From positions 1,454,001 to 1,518,000 of the forward strand of contig NZ_CP017024.1 in NCBI RefSeq assembly GCF_014522265.1: a stretch of 64,000 bases of DNA, in the 5' to 3' direction. Numbering within the stretch: position 1 is the stretch's first letter; each line of letters opens with the position of its first letter. The translations under genes and the position numbers were made by a program. The notes beneath the pieces were generated by a model. That model did not search any database. It saw only the letters and a program-made list of their open reading frames with translations, and was not told the DNA's origin. Source of the DNA: Pseudomonas oryzihabitans. Lineage in GTDB: Bacteria; Pseudomonadota; Gammaproteobacteria; Pseudomonadales; Pseudomonadaceae. Shown piece after piece: positions 18,559 to 26,671 of this stretch.

Positions 18559-19544
18559 AGGTACCGCCGCTGTCGACGGACATGGCCGCCTTCGTCGCGG
18601 CCAGCCAGGCCTTCGCCACTACCGATCCGGACCTCCAGGCGCAGCGCCAGGCCTATGCGCGGCTCTGCGCCGCCCTGGCGCCGGCTGACTACAGGGGCCT
18701 GGCGGTCAGCGATCACCGCGCTGGCGCCGTGCCGTTGCGGCTGGTGGCGCCGCGGGAGTCCGCCGCTGACCGCCCCGCCCTGCTCTATCTGCACGGCGGC
18801 GGCTGGATGCTCGGCGACCTGGATTCCCATGGCTTTCTCGCAGCACGGCTGGCGCGACGACTGGGACTGGCGGTGCTGCTGGTGGACTATCGCCTGGCGC
18901 CCGAACAGCCCTATCCCGCCGCCCTGGACGATGCCTGCCAGGCCTGGGACTGGTTGCAGCAGCAAGCCTCGACCCTGGGGCTGGACCCGACCCGGCTGGC
19001 GGTGGCCGGCGACAGTGCCGGCGGCACTCTCGCTGCCGGCCTGTGCCTGGCGCTGCGGCAGCAGGGGCGTGCCCAGCCGCGGGCCCAGGCATTGATCTAT
19101 CCCGCGCTGACCGCACGGATGCTGCCCAGCGAACGCCGGCAGGCCCAGGCGCCGCTGCTGAGCGCCGCCGACTGGCGGGCGTGTCTGAATGTCTATCTGC
19201 CCCGCCCGGCGGAGCGCCGCGAGCCTCTCGCCCTGCCGTTGCAGGCTGGCAATTTCAGCGGGTTGGCGCCGGCCCTGGTCGCCGTGGCCCAGCGCGATCC
19301 CCTGGCCGACCACGGCCGCGCCTATGCCGCTGCCCTGCGTGGCGGCGGAACGCCCTGTCGCCTGTGGCAAGGTGCCGGTCTGTTGCATGGCGCCCTGCGC
19401 GCGCGGGGCCGGCGGGCCGAGGCCCTGCGCGAGGCCCTGGAGCGCTTTCTCGCTGGCGAATTGGCCACCCTGCCCGCCGCTGACCTGGCAAAAGACAAAA
19501 AAAAACCTCAACCGCTGGAGACGGAAGAGGTTCAAACGCCCTGA
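18555..19544 (+). CDS. Alpha/beta hydrolase, HSL family (carnitine operon)
   Basis: A 329-residue hydrolase of the hormone-sensitive lipase type. The oxyanion motif is LYLHGGGWMLGD, the nucleophile is in VAGDSAGGTLAAGL, and the catalytic Asp and His are expected in AQRDPLADHG and GLLHGALR. A homologue closes the P. aeruginosa cdh cluster. An esterase here could free carnitine from acyl-carnitines; that is inference. The last ~16 residues (DKKKPQPLETEEVQTP) are unusually charged because they are encoded by a minus-strand terminator (19497-19532). Confidence 0.85.
   Translation: MKVPPLSTDMAAFVAASQAFATTDPDLQAQRQAYARLCAALAPADYRGLAVSDHRAGAVPLRLVAPRESAADRPALLYLHGGGWMLGDLDSHGFLAARLARRLGLAVLLVDYRLAPEQPYPAALDDACQAWDWLQQQASTLGLDPTRLAVAGDSAGGTLAAGLCLALRQQGRAQPRAQALIYPALTARMLPSERRQAQAPLLSAADWRACLNVYLPRPAERREPLALPLQAGNFSGLAPALVAVAQRDPLADHGRAYAAALRGGGTPCRLWQGAGLLHGALRARGRRAEALREALERFLAGELATLPAADLAKDKKKPQPLETEEVQTP
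19497..19532 (-). terminator. Intrinsic terminator read on the minus strand
   Basis: On the minus strand AACCTC (19532-19527) pairs with GAGGTT (19509-19504), with an inner CCG/CGG pair. The stem runs straight into nine T residues (19505-19497). There is no T-tract on the plus side, so it works only leftward. It lies inside the 3' end of the plus-strand hydrolase gene. No annotated minus-strand gene ends here, so it implies a short minus transcript starting between 19540 and 19800. Confidence 0.75.
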
Positions 19545-19610
19545 TGGGCCTCAGTGTGTAACCGGGGGTTGCTCGACTCTGGTGGCGAACAACCGGAAAA
19601 TGTCGTTGAT
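19497..19610 (-). ncRNA. Candidate small RNA ending at the 19.5-kb terminator
   Basis: A strong minus-strand terminator ends nothing known. About 105 bp upstream of it a TAGAAT hexamer (minus strand, 19615-19620) could be a -10 box, although no good -35 box is visible. The span would give a ~100-nt RNA, antisense at its 3' end to the hydrolase message. It also contains most of a 22-codon frame (19619-19551, MAPINDIFRLFATRVEQPPV then TH and stop), so a small peptide gene is the alternative. The sequence matches no RNA family I recognise. Confidence 0.3.
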
Positions 19611-19811
19611 AGGCGCCATTCTAACGGCGAACCTCGCCCTTGACCCTGCGGCAGATTGTCCGGGCAGGGCGTCGTAATAAATCTACATTGCCTGGGCAGA
19701 CGGCGAGGCGCTTTCCAAAAACGACATCCGGCTATGCGGCGACGCCAGCCCGGCTTGCCGTCTGCGACACCAGTGGGAGAATCCAAGCATTCCACCGGAG
19801 AGGGCAGCACC

Positions 19812-20063
19812 ATGATGATCGCCGACTTGATCGACCAGGACGACTTCCGCGACCGCCTGCGTGCGCTGGGTTTCAACGTGACACCCGCGGCGACCGCGGA
19901 CGAGGCCTGTCGCCAGGCGGTGACGGGCCTCAACCAGGAACGCGCCCAGGTCCTGCGGCAGCTGATCCAGGAATTGCTGTCGGGCAGCGCGGCGCTGCTG
20001 CCGGCGGTGCGCCAGGCCATCGACCAGCAATTGCTGCCGGCCCTGGCCCCGACGCGTGCCTAG
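19812..20063 (+). CDS. Hypothetical small protein
   Basis: An 83-residue protein starting MMIADLIDQDDFRDRLRALG, with no signal peptide or membrane segment. The sequence is mostly helical (EERAQVLRQLIQELLSGSAA type) and acidic at the N-terminus. The ATG at 19812 has GGAGAGG upstream; upstream extensions of the frame lack a ribosome site. It is 6 bp from the convergent PAP2 gene. I do not recognise the family. Confidence 0.6.
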   Translation: MMIADLIDQDDFRDRLRALGFNVTPAATADEACRQAVTGLNQERAQVLRQLIQELLSGSAALLPAVRQAIDQQLLPALAPTRA

Positions 20064-20069
20064 CGAACC

Positions 20070-20861
20070 CTAGGGCCGCAGCAGACTCAGCCGGCCCAGC
20101 AGCGGCAACCGCCCCAGGCCTCGCAACGGGGGCGTCAGCAGGCGCTCGCCCTGGCGGGCAAAGGCGGCGGCCAGCGGCGTGTGCAGGCCCAGGCTGATCA
20201 CCCCCAAGGCCAGGGCAAGTCCGCCGATATAGTCATCCGAGCCCCAGTGGGCGCCGGCCACCAGCCGCGGCAGCATGAACAGCGTGGCCAGCGCGGCCAC
20301 CACCAGCCGTCGTCCCCCGCGGGTGAAATGCGCCATGAACAGCGCCCAGAGCAGCAGCACCGAGGCATGGTCGCCGGGAAAGCTGGCGCCGGATCTATCC
20401 TTCAACTCCCAGCCGTGTTCCAGCCCGGGAAAGCGATCGCTGAGCAGATAGGCGCCGGCGAGCACATCGGACGGACTGGCGTGCTGCAGGCCCGCGGCTT
20501 CGATGCCCTTGGTCAGCAGGGTGCGCACGATCAGCAGGATCACCAGCAGACCGACGAAGGCCGCCAGCGCTGGCCGTACCTGCCGGGCCGGATAGGCCCA
20601 GCCGCCACGGACCAGCAGCGCCAGCAGGATCAGGCCGACCAGGGCATCCACCGGTCGCAGGCTGAAGAAGGTCCAGAGATAGAGCCAGGCGGTGGACTGC
20701 GCCAGCGGGGCATTGAGGGCGTGGAACAACCCGGCGTCGAAGGCCAGCAACTGACTCCGAACGTCAGGGATCAGCCAGAGCAGCAGCAGGCCCAGGGCCA
20801 GGCCCTGGCACAGCGCCAGGCGGCGCCACTGCCAGGTGGAAGGGAAGAGTGAAGCGTTCAT
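20070..20861 (-). CDS. PAP2-family membrane phosphatase (LpxT-like)
   Basis: A 263-residue inner-membrane protein with about six hydrophobic segments (ALCQGLALGLLLLWLIP; FVGLLVILLIVRTLL; LGVISLGLHTPLAAA). The PAP2 motifs are SFPGDHAS (variant of PSGH) near residue 160 and RLVAGAHWGSD (SR-x5-H-x3-D type) near 205. An early KGIEAAG segment replaces the usual K-x6-RP. Relatives act on undecaprenyl pyrophosphate or lipid A on the periplasmic face. The exact substrate cannot be read from the sequence. Confidence 0.8.
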   Translation of the reverse strand: MNASLFPSTWQWRRLALCQGLALGLLLLWLIPDVRSQLLAFDAGLFHALNAPLAQSTAWLYLWTFFSLRPVDALVGLILLALLVRGGWAYPARQVRPALAAFVGLLVILLIVRTLLTKGIEAAGLQHASPSDVLAGAYLLSDRFPGLEHGWELKDRSGASFPGDHASVLLLWALFMAHFTRGGRRLVVAALATLFMLPRLVAGAHWGSDDYIGGLALALGVISLGLHTPLAAAFARQGERLLTPPLRGLGRLPLLGRLSLLRP

Positions 20862-20965
20862 CGAGGTCTCTTTTCACGAAAATTTCACGAATAGACCCGC
20901 TTGACCTCGGTAACGTCACACTTTGTTACAGCCAGATGACGCAACAGTCCTTTGCATCCGCTGAC

Positions 20966-21844
20966 TCAACCCAGGAAGGCCAGGGCCTCGTCTGCGACCA
21001 GCTCCGGTAATTCCTCCGCCAGGTAATGGCCACCCGGCAAGGCGCACCCGCTGACCTGGGTGGCCACCTGGCGCCATTCGGCGAGGGGATCGAAACAGCG
21101 CCCCACGGTGCCTTCCGCGCCCCAGAGTATTCGCAGCGGCAATTCCAGCCGGCGCCCCGCATCCAGATCGGCCTGGTCATGCGCCAGGTCGATCCCGGCA
21201 CTGGCCCGGTAGTCCTCGCAGATGCCACGGGCGGTGCCGGGCAGGCTCAGGCAGCGCAGGTATTCGGCCAGCACCTCCGGCGGAAAGGGCGCCAGGCCGG
21301 CACTGCGGGTACCCATCACGCCCTTGAGATAGCCTTCCGGATCGGCTTCGATCAACCGCTCGGGCAACGGCGCCGGGCGGATCAGGAAGAACCAGTGCCA
21401 ATAGGCGCGGGCGAAGGCCTCGTCGGTCTGCCGATACATGGCCAGGGTCGGCGCGATGTCCAGCAGCATCAGCCGCTCCACCGCCGCGGGATGATCCAGC
21501 GCCAGGCGATGGGCAACGCGGGCGCCACGGTCGTGGGCCAGCACGGCGAAGCGCTCGTGGCCCAGCAGGCGCATCAGCGCGACGTTGTCCCGCGCCAGGG
21601 TGCGCTTGCTGTACGCCTCGGCACCGGCGTCCGGCTTGGCGCTGTCGCCATAGCCGCGCAGGTCGGCGGCCACCAGGGTGAAGCGCTCGGCCAGCCGCGG
21701 CGCCACCTTATGCCACATGACATGGGTCTGCGGATGACCATGGAGCAGCAGCAGGGCCGGACCCTGGCCGCCGACGCGGCAATTGAGCTCGACGCCGCCG
21801 ACGTTCAGCCGCCGCTGTTCGAATCCCGCAAAGAGGCCGTCCAT
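20966..21844 (-). CDS. Alpha/beta hydrolase, haloacetate dehalogenase-like
   Basis: A 292-residue hydrolase with LLLLHGHPQTHVMWHKVAP as oxyanion loop. It has the nucleophile motif AHDRGARVAHRLALD, with Asp rather than Ser as nucleophile, and YWHWFFLI. The Asp-Arg-Gly pair and the His-Trp segment are hallmarks of fluoroacetate dehalogenase-type enzymes, and the final His lies in PGGHYLAEE. It ends one base from ttuC on the same strand and probably shares its transcript. Whether it dehalogenates, or acts as an epoxide hydrolase or esterase, is not shown. Confidence 0.8.
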   Translation of the reverse strand: MDGLFAGFEQRRLNVGGVELNCRVGGQGPALLLLHGHPQTHVMWHKVAPRLAERFTLVAADLRGYGDSAKPDAGAEAYSKRTLARDNVALMRLLGHERFAVLAHDRGARVAHRLALDHPAAVERLMLLDIAPTLAMYRQTDEAFARAYWHWFFLIRPAPLPERLIEADPEGYLKGVMGTRSAGLAPFPPEVLAEYLRCLSLPGTARGICEDYRASAGIDLAHDQADLDAGRRLELPLRILWGAEGTVGRCFDPLAEWRQVATQVSGCALPGGHYLAEELPELVADEALAFLG

Positions 21845-21845
21845 C

Positions 21846-22931
21846 TCAGGCCAGGGCCGCGGCGATGGCCTGTCCGAGGCTGTCGGTGGTGCCCTGGCCG
21901 CCGAGGTCGCGGGTCAGGGGCGCCTGCTCCGGCCCCTGGCGCAGCACGGCCTCGATGGCCGCCACCACGGCAGCGCCGGCTTCGGCGTGGCCGAGATGCT
22001 CCAGCATCATGGCGCCGCACCAGATCTGGCCGATGGGATTGGCGATGCCCCGCCCGGCGATATCCGGCGCCGAACCGTGCACCGGCTCGAACAGGCTGGG
22101 GAAATTGCGCTCCGGATTGATGTTGGCCGAGGGCGCGATGCCGATGGTGCCGGTGCAGGCCGGGCCCAGGTCGGAGAGGATGTCGCCGAACAGGTTGCTG
22201 GCCACCACCACGTCGAACCAGTCCGGGTGCAGGACGAAGTTGGCGGTGAGGATGTCGATGTGGAACTTGTCCACCGCCACCTCCGGATAGGCCTTGCCCA
22301 TCTCCTCCACGCGCTTGTCCCACCAGGGCATGGTGATGGCGATGCCATTGGACTTGGTGGCCGAGGTCAGCTTCTTGCGTGGCCGCTGCTGGGCCAGGTC
22401 GAAGGCGAACTTGAGGATGCGGTCGGTGCCGTGACGGGTCATCACCGTTTCCTGGATCACCACCTCGCGCTCGGTGCCCTCGAACATGATGCCGCCGACG
22501 CTGGAATACTCGCCCTCGGTGTTCTCGCGCACCACATAGAAGTCGATGTCACCGGGCTGGCGATTGGCCAGGGGCGCCTTGACCCCGGGCATCAGCCGGC
22601 AGGGACGCAGGTTGACGTACTGGTCGAAGCGGCGGCGGAACTGCAGCAGCGAACCCCAGAGGGAGATGTGGTCGGGCACCACGTCCGGCCAGCCGACGGC
22701 GCCGAAATAGAGGGCGTCGTAGCCTTTGAGGGTCTCGAACCAGTCGTCCGGCAGCATCTTGCCGTGGGCCTGGTAGTACTCGGCGCTGGCGAAGTCGAAG
22801 TGATCCCACTGCAGGGCGATACCGAAACGCTGGGCAGCGGCGTCCAGGACGCGGATGCCTTCGGGCATGACTTCCTTGCCGATGCCGTCTCCGGCGATGA
22901 CCGCGATCTTGTGGGGCGTGGACGCTTGCAT
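21846..22931 (-). CDS. ttuC: Tartrate dehydrogenase / D-malate dehydrogenase (decarboxylating)
   Basis: A 361-residue NAD-dependent beta-decarboxylating dehydrogenase related to isocitrate and isopropylmalate dehydrogenases. Features are IAVIAGDGIGKEV, LRPCRLMPGVKAPL, VVRENTEGEYSSVGG, the catalytic Lys region KSNGIAITMPWWDKR and ASNLFGDILSDLGPACTGTIG. The segment spacing is that of TtuC/DmlA rather than LeuB. It is divergent from a LysR regulator that probably controls it, and it is followed on the same strand by the dehalogenase-like hydrolase. Confidence 0.9.
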   Translation of the reverse strand: MQASTPHKIAVIAGDGIGKEVMPEGIRVLDAAAQRFGIALQWDHFDFASAEYYQAHGKMLPDDWFETLKGYDALYFGAVGWPDVVPDHISLWGSLLQFRRRFDQYVNLRPCRLMPGVKAPLANRQPGDIDFYVVRENTEGEYSSVGGIMFEGTEREVVIQETVMTRHGTDRILKFAFDLAQQRPRKKLTSATKSNGIAITMPWWDKRVEEMGKAYPEVAVDKFHIDILTANFVLHPDWFDVVVASNLFGDILSDLGPACTGTIGIAPSANINPERNFPSLFEPVHGSAPDIAGRGIANPIGQIWCGAMMLEHLGHAEAGAAVVAAIEAVLRQGPEQAPLTRDLGGQGTTDSLGQAIAAALA

Positions 22932-23012
22932 GGGCTTTCTCCGGCAGTCTGGATGGAATGGACCCAGTGTAGTCTCGCGCCGGAGGCGTACAATCCCGCT
23001 CCAGGGAAAGCC

Positions 23013-23035
23013 ATTCTTAACCTGGGATCAAGAAT
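23013..23035. promoter_or_regulatory. Inverted repeat, likely LysR operator
   Basis: ATTCTT (23013-23018), an 11-base spacer and AAGAAT (23030-23035) form a perfect inverted repeat directly ahead of the LysR start codon, in the ttuC-LysR intergenic region. It fits a LysR-type autoregulatory site. Confidence 0.55.
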
Positions 23036-23036
23036 C

Positions 23037-23972
23037 TTGTCCACCGATGACCTTGCCTTCTTCGTCCGCCTGGCTGGCCATCCCAGCCTGACCGCCGCCG
23101 CCCGGGAACTGGGCCTGTCGCTGGCGGCGGTGAGCAAGAGACTCACCGCCCTGGAGCGCCGGCTGGGCGTGCAGCTGATCCGCCGCACCACGCGGCGCCT
23201 GGACCTGACCCCGGAAGGCCTGCGCTATCTGGAAGGCGCCCGCCCGCTGCTGACCCAGCTGGAAGACCTGGAAGCCGCGGTCGGCCGACCCGATGCGCCT
23301 CTCGCCGGGGTGCTCAATCTCAACGCCACCTTCGGCTTCGGCCGCCGGCACCTGGCGCCGCTGCTGTCGGACTTCGCCCGCCGCCATCCCGAACTTGAGC
23401 TCAACCTGTACCTCTCCAGCCATCCGGTGAATCTGCTGGACGGTCCCTTCGACCTGGACATCCGCGTCGGCGAACCGCCGGACGCCCGGGTCATCGCCCA
23501 TCGCCTGCTGGACAATCGCCGCCTGCTTTGCGCTGCCCCCGCCTACCTGGCCCGGGCCGGCGTGCCGGAAAGCGTGGCCGACCTGGCGCGGCACAACTGC
23601 CTGGTGCTGCGACAGGACGCGGGCGACTACGCCGTCTGGCGCTTCACCCGGAACGGCGAGCATTTTTCCCAGAAGGTCCGCGGCAGCCTGAGCAGCAACG
23701 ATGGCGAGGTGGTGGTGCGCCTGGCGCTGGAAGGCCACGGGCTGATCCTGAGATCGGAATGGGACGTGGCCGAGCTGATCGCCAGCGGCGCCCTGGTGCC
23801 GCTGCTGACCGATCATGAGGCCTCGGCGGCGGCCATCTATGCGGTGCACCGCCAGCAGCGCCACGTGCCGCGCCGACTGTCCGAACTGATCCGCCATCTG
23901 GCGCAGGAGCTGCCCGCGCGGCTGGGACACGGGTGCGGTGTTTCAGAGGTTCGCCCAAGAATTGGCGAGTGA
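23037..23972 (+). CDS. LysR-family regulator next to ttuC (DmlR-like)
   Basis: A 311-residue LysR regulator. The N-terminal winged helix begins LSTDDLAFFVRLAGHPSLTA with the recognition helix AARELGLSLAAVSKRLTALE. The effector domain starts near residue 90 (GVLNLNATFGFGRRHLAPLL). The best start is the TTG at 23037, with GGGA 9 bases upstream and alignment to the normal LysR N-terminus; no ATG is available there. It is divergent from ttuC and resembles DmlR/TtuA-type regulators of D-malate or tartrate use. Confidence 0.88.
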   Translation: MSTDDLAFFVRLAGHPSLTAAARELGLSLAAVSKRLTALERRLGVQLIRRTTRRLDLTPEGLRYLEGARPLLTQLEDLEAAVGRPDAPLAGVLNLNATFGFGRRHLAPLLSDFARRHPELELNLYLSSHPVNLLDGPFDLDIRVGEPPDARVIAHRLLDNRRLLCAAPAYLARAGVPESVADLARHNCLVLRQDAGDYAVWRFTRNGEHFSQKVRGSLSSNDGEVVVRLALEGHGLILRSEWDVAELIASGALVPLLTDHEASAAAIYAVHRQQRHVPRRLSELIRHLAQELPARLGHGCGVSEVRPRIGE

Positions 23973-24116
23973 TTTCCTGGCGGTTCGGCGTTCCGATTGG
24001 GCTGGGCGCCGCGACGAGTCATAGCAGGGCTATGGCGAGGAGTGGCAACGCCGCGCAAGCCGAAAAGGCGCCGCCAAATTGTGCGGTCGACGTCTGAAAC
24101 ACCATACTAGGTTGCA

Positions 24117-24133
24117 CGAATCTTCCAGACCGC
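24117..24133 (+). promoter_or_regulatory. 17-bp operator-like repeat, copy 1
   Basis: CGAATCTTCCAGACCGC lies 52 bp upstream of the AraC-type regulator gene. An identical 17-mer is found at 25005-25021, ahead of the lysE-like gene. Being present before both the regulator and its neighbour suggests the binding site of the AraC protein. Nothing else is recognised in the 212-bp gap 23973-24184. Confidence 0.6.
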
Positions 24134-24184
24134 CACGGGATCTCACCCTAGACTGGAAAGCCCGCAGAGCCCTTTCTTCTCGCC

Positions 24185-25024
24185 ATGGCCGACGATCACT
24201 GGATCCAGCTGCAGCAGGACGCCGAGACCGGCATCGAGACCCTGCGCGCCCATTTCGAGGGCCACGCCTATGACCCGCACTGGCACGACGCCTATCTGGT
24301 CGGCTACACCGAGCAGGGCCTGCAGCAATTCCACTGCCGGGGCCAGCGCCACCTGAGTACCCCCGGGCAGGTCTTCCTGCTTGAGCCCGGCGAACTGCAC
24401 GACGGCCAGGCGCCGGAGGCCGAGGGCTTCACCTACTCCATGCTCTATCTCGATCCCCAGTGGCTGGCGCGCGAGCTGCAGGGGCTGCATGGCGACGCCC
24501 GCCCCCTGGGCGAACCCGGCTTCGCCCGGACCCTGGTGGACCAGGCCGAGCTGCATCGCGCCGTGGCCTGGGCCCATGAGGTCCTGAGTCGTCCGGAATT
24601 GCGCATCGTCCGCCAGAGCGCCCTCGATGCCCTGCTGCTGCGCCTCCTGCCGCAGCTGCAATGGCGGGCGCCCCAGGCCGGTGATCCACGGCTGCCCCAG
24701 GTGGCCCTGCGCGCCCGCGACTTCCTGCAGGCCCATCACCACGAGGACATCGGTCTGGAGGAACTGGCCCAGGCCGCTGGCGTCGACAGATTCCGCCTGA
24801 CCCGCGCCTTCAAGGCGGCCTTTGGGCTGGCGCCCCATGCCTATCTGGTGCAGCTGCGCCTGTCGCGGGCGCGCCGCCTGCTGGCCGACGGCCTGTCGCC
24901 GGCGGAGACCGCCGCCGCCCTGGGCTTCGCCGACCAGAGTCACCTGGGTCGCTGGTTCCGCCGCGCCTATGGCCTGACCCCGGCGGCCTATCGCGCGCGC
25001 TGCTCGAATCTTCCAGACCGCTAG
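24185..25024 (+). CDS. AraC-family regulator with cupin sensor domain
   Basis: A 279-residue regulator. The N-terminal ~150 residues form the AraC-type cupin sensor (FEGHAYDPHWHDAYLVGYTEQG, LLEPGELHDGQAPEAEGF). The C-terminal ~100 residues hold the paired helix-turn-helix motifs (LEELAQAAGVDRFRLTRAFK; SPAETAAALGFADQSHLGRW). The last codons overlap the second 17-bp operator repeat. It is followed after 47 bp by a LysE-type exporter, a common regulator-exporter pair for amino acids. Confidence 0.88.
   Translation: MADDHWIQLQQDAETGIETLRAHFEGHAYDPHWHDAYLVGYTEQGLQQFHCRGQRHLSTPGQVFLLEPGELHDGQAPEAEGFTYSMLYLDPQWLARELQGLHGDARPLGEPGFARTLVDQAELHRAVAWAHEVLSRPELRIVRQSALDALLLRLLPQLQWRAPQAGDPRLPQVALRARDFLQAHHHEDIGLEELAQAAGVDRFRLTRAFKAAFGLAPHAYLVQLRLSRARRLLADGLSPAETAAALGFADQSHLGRWFRRAYGLTPAAYRARCSNLPDR
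25005..25021 (+). promoter_or_regulatory. 17-bp operator-like repeat, copy 2
   Basis: Exact copy of the 17-mer at 24117-24133, located within the last codons of the AraC gene and 51 bp ahead of the LysE-type gene start. The distances to the two downstream starts are almost equal (51-52 bp), which supports one regulator acting the same way on both promoters. Confidence 0.6.
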
Positions 25025-25071
25025 CGGCAAGGCTTGCGACCCTGGTGGCTCAGTCCTTCCAGGAGTCTCCC

Positions 25072-25656
25072 ATGTCCCTGTTGCCCTTCCTGCTGTTCGC
25101 TCTGGTCGCCTCCATCACCCCCGGACCGACCAATGTGCTCATTCTCGGCCACAGCGCCCGCCACGGTGCCCGAGCCAGCCTGCCGCTGGTGCTGGGCGGC
25201 AGCCTGGGCGCGGTGGCCCTGGTGCTGGTGGTGGGTTTCGGTCTCGGCCAGACCCTGGCGCACCATCCGGACTGGCAACGCGGCCTGGCCTGGGCCGGGG
25301 TGCTCTGGCTGAGCTGGCTGGCCTGGCAACTGGCCCGCGCCGGAGCGCCCGCGGTGGCGGATGACGGTGCCCGCCTGGGCTTTGGGGGTACCGCCGGGCT
25401 GCAGGTGCTCAACCCCAAGAGCTGGAGCATGGCGCTGGCGGTGGTCACCGTCTATGCCGAACCCGGTGCCGATCTCTGGCGGCAGGTGCTGGTGCTGACC
25501 CTGGTGTTCCTGCTGGTGTCCGTACCCTGCCTGGGCCTCTGGGCGCTGCTTGGCCGGGTCGCGGCGCATGGCCTGAAATCGACCCGCGCCTGGCGCGGCT
25601 TCAACCTGGGGATGGCGGCGCTGCTGCTCGCCTCGGCCTGGGCGACGGTGATCTAG
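25072..25656 (+). CDS. LysE/RhtB-family amino-acid exporter
   Basis: A 194-residue inner-membrane protein with five to six hydrophobic segments. It opens MSLLPFLLFALVASITPGPTNV, the conserved TPGP motif of LysE exporters, and has the later LQVLNPKSWSMALAV. The ATG at 25072 has AGGAG upstream and fits the family start; a 9-residue upstream extension is not needed. The 3' end overlaps the convergent LysR gene by 4 bp. The substrate is unknown. Confidence 0.88.
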   Translation: MSLLPFLLFALVASITPGPTNVLILGHSARHGARASLPLVLGGSLGAVALVLVVGFGLGQTLAHHPDWQRGLAWAGVLWLSWLAWQLARAGAPAVADDGARLGFGGTAGLQVLNPKSWSMALAVVTVYAEPGADLWRQVLVLTLVFLLVSVPCLGLWALLGRVAAHGLKSTRAWRGFNLGMAALLLASAWATVI

Positions 25657-26561
25657 ACCGGCATCCCGCCCTGATCGCGAAAGCTGTCCTCCAGGTGCTC
25701 CAGCCAGGCGCGTACCGCCGGCAACTGGCCGCGCCTGTGGGCATAGGCGGCCTGCAGGTGGCCGCCGGGCAGCGACCAGTCCGGCAGCAGGCGCTGCAGG
25801 CGACCCTCGGCCAGTTCGGTCTCGCAATAGAGCAGCGGCAGCATCGTGTAGCCAAGGCCCGCCAGGGCGGCGGTCTTGCGTACGCTGAAGTCGTCGATGC
25901 CCAGTCGGGCTTCCAGCACCAGTTCGCGGCGCTGGCCGGCGGGACCGACCATGCGCAGGTGCACCCGGCGATCCAGCTCCAGGGCGCCGAGCAGCGGGAC
26001 CCCCAGCAGGGCTTCCGGCGCATCCAGCTGGCGACCGACGAGAAAGGCGGGGGCGGCCACCAGCACCCCGGAGGCTTGGCGCAGGCGGCGCACGATCAGC
26101 CCCGGCTCCACGTCGTCGACGTCCCTTACCCGCAGGGCCACGTCGAGGCCCTCGTTGACCACGTCCACCCGCCGATTGACCAGCACCAGCTCCAGCTGCA
26201 CCTGGGGATAGCGCTGCAGGAAGCGGGTGACGACGTCGGGCAGGTAGTCCTGGGCCAGGGCCACCGGGCAGGACACCCGCAGCGGTCCACGGGGTTCGCT
26301 GGACAGACTTGCCGCCGTTTCGGCAGCGTTCTCCGCCTCGCGCAGCAGCGCCTGGCAGTGCACCAGGTAGCGCTCGCCGAGAGTGGTCAGGGTCAGGGTG
26401 CGGGTGGTGCGCTGCAGCAGCCGCGCGCCCAGGCGGGTCTCCAGTTCGGCAATGCGCCGGGACAGCCGCGACTTGGGAATGCCCAGCAGGCGCCCGGCGG
26501 CAGCGAAACCCCCGGCTTCCACCACCTTGGCGAAGTAGGCGAGATCATTGAGGTCTTGCAT
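25653..26561 (-). CDS. LysR-family regulator next to azoreductase
   Basis: A 302-residue LysR regulator. The start MQDLNDLAYFAKVVEAGGFA leads into the helix-turn-helix AAGRLLGIPKSRLSRRIAELE; the effector domain follows from ~90 (GPLRVSCPVALAQDYLPDVV). The ATG at 26561 is the family-typical start, preferred to the frame's ATG at 26597. It is divergent from an FMN azoreductase gene with 110 bp between them, so it probably controls that gene. Confidence 0.9.
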   Translation of the reverse strand: MQDLNDLAYFAKVVEAGGFAAAGRLLGIPKSRLSRRIAELETRLGARLLQRTTRTLTLTTLGERYLVHCQALLREAENAAETAASLSSEPRGPLRVSCPVALAQDYLPDVVTRFLQRYPQVQLELVLVNRRVDVVNEGLDVALRVRDVDDVEPGLIVRRLRQASGVLVAAPAFLVGRQLDAPEALLGVPLLGALELDRRVHLRMVGPAGQRRELVLEARLGIDDFSVRKTAALAGLGYTMLPLLYCETELAEGRLQRLLPDWSLPGGHLQAAYAHRRGQLPAVRAWLEHLEDSFRDQGGMPV

Positions 26562-26671
26562 GGGCGATTGTCCTATCCATGGGACGAAGCATCGCATTCT
26601 AGGCGACTAATCAGCCGATCGTCTTATCGGTAGTCTGGGCTCATCGCGTCGAACCCCATAGGACTACCGCC

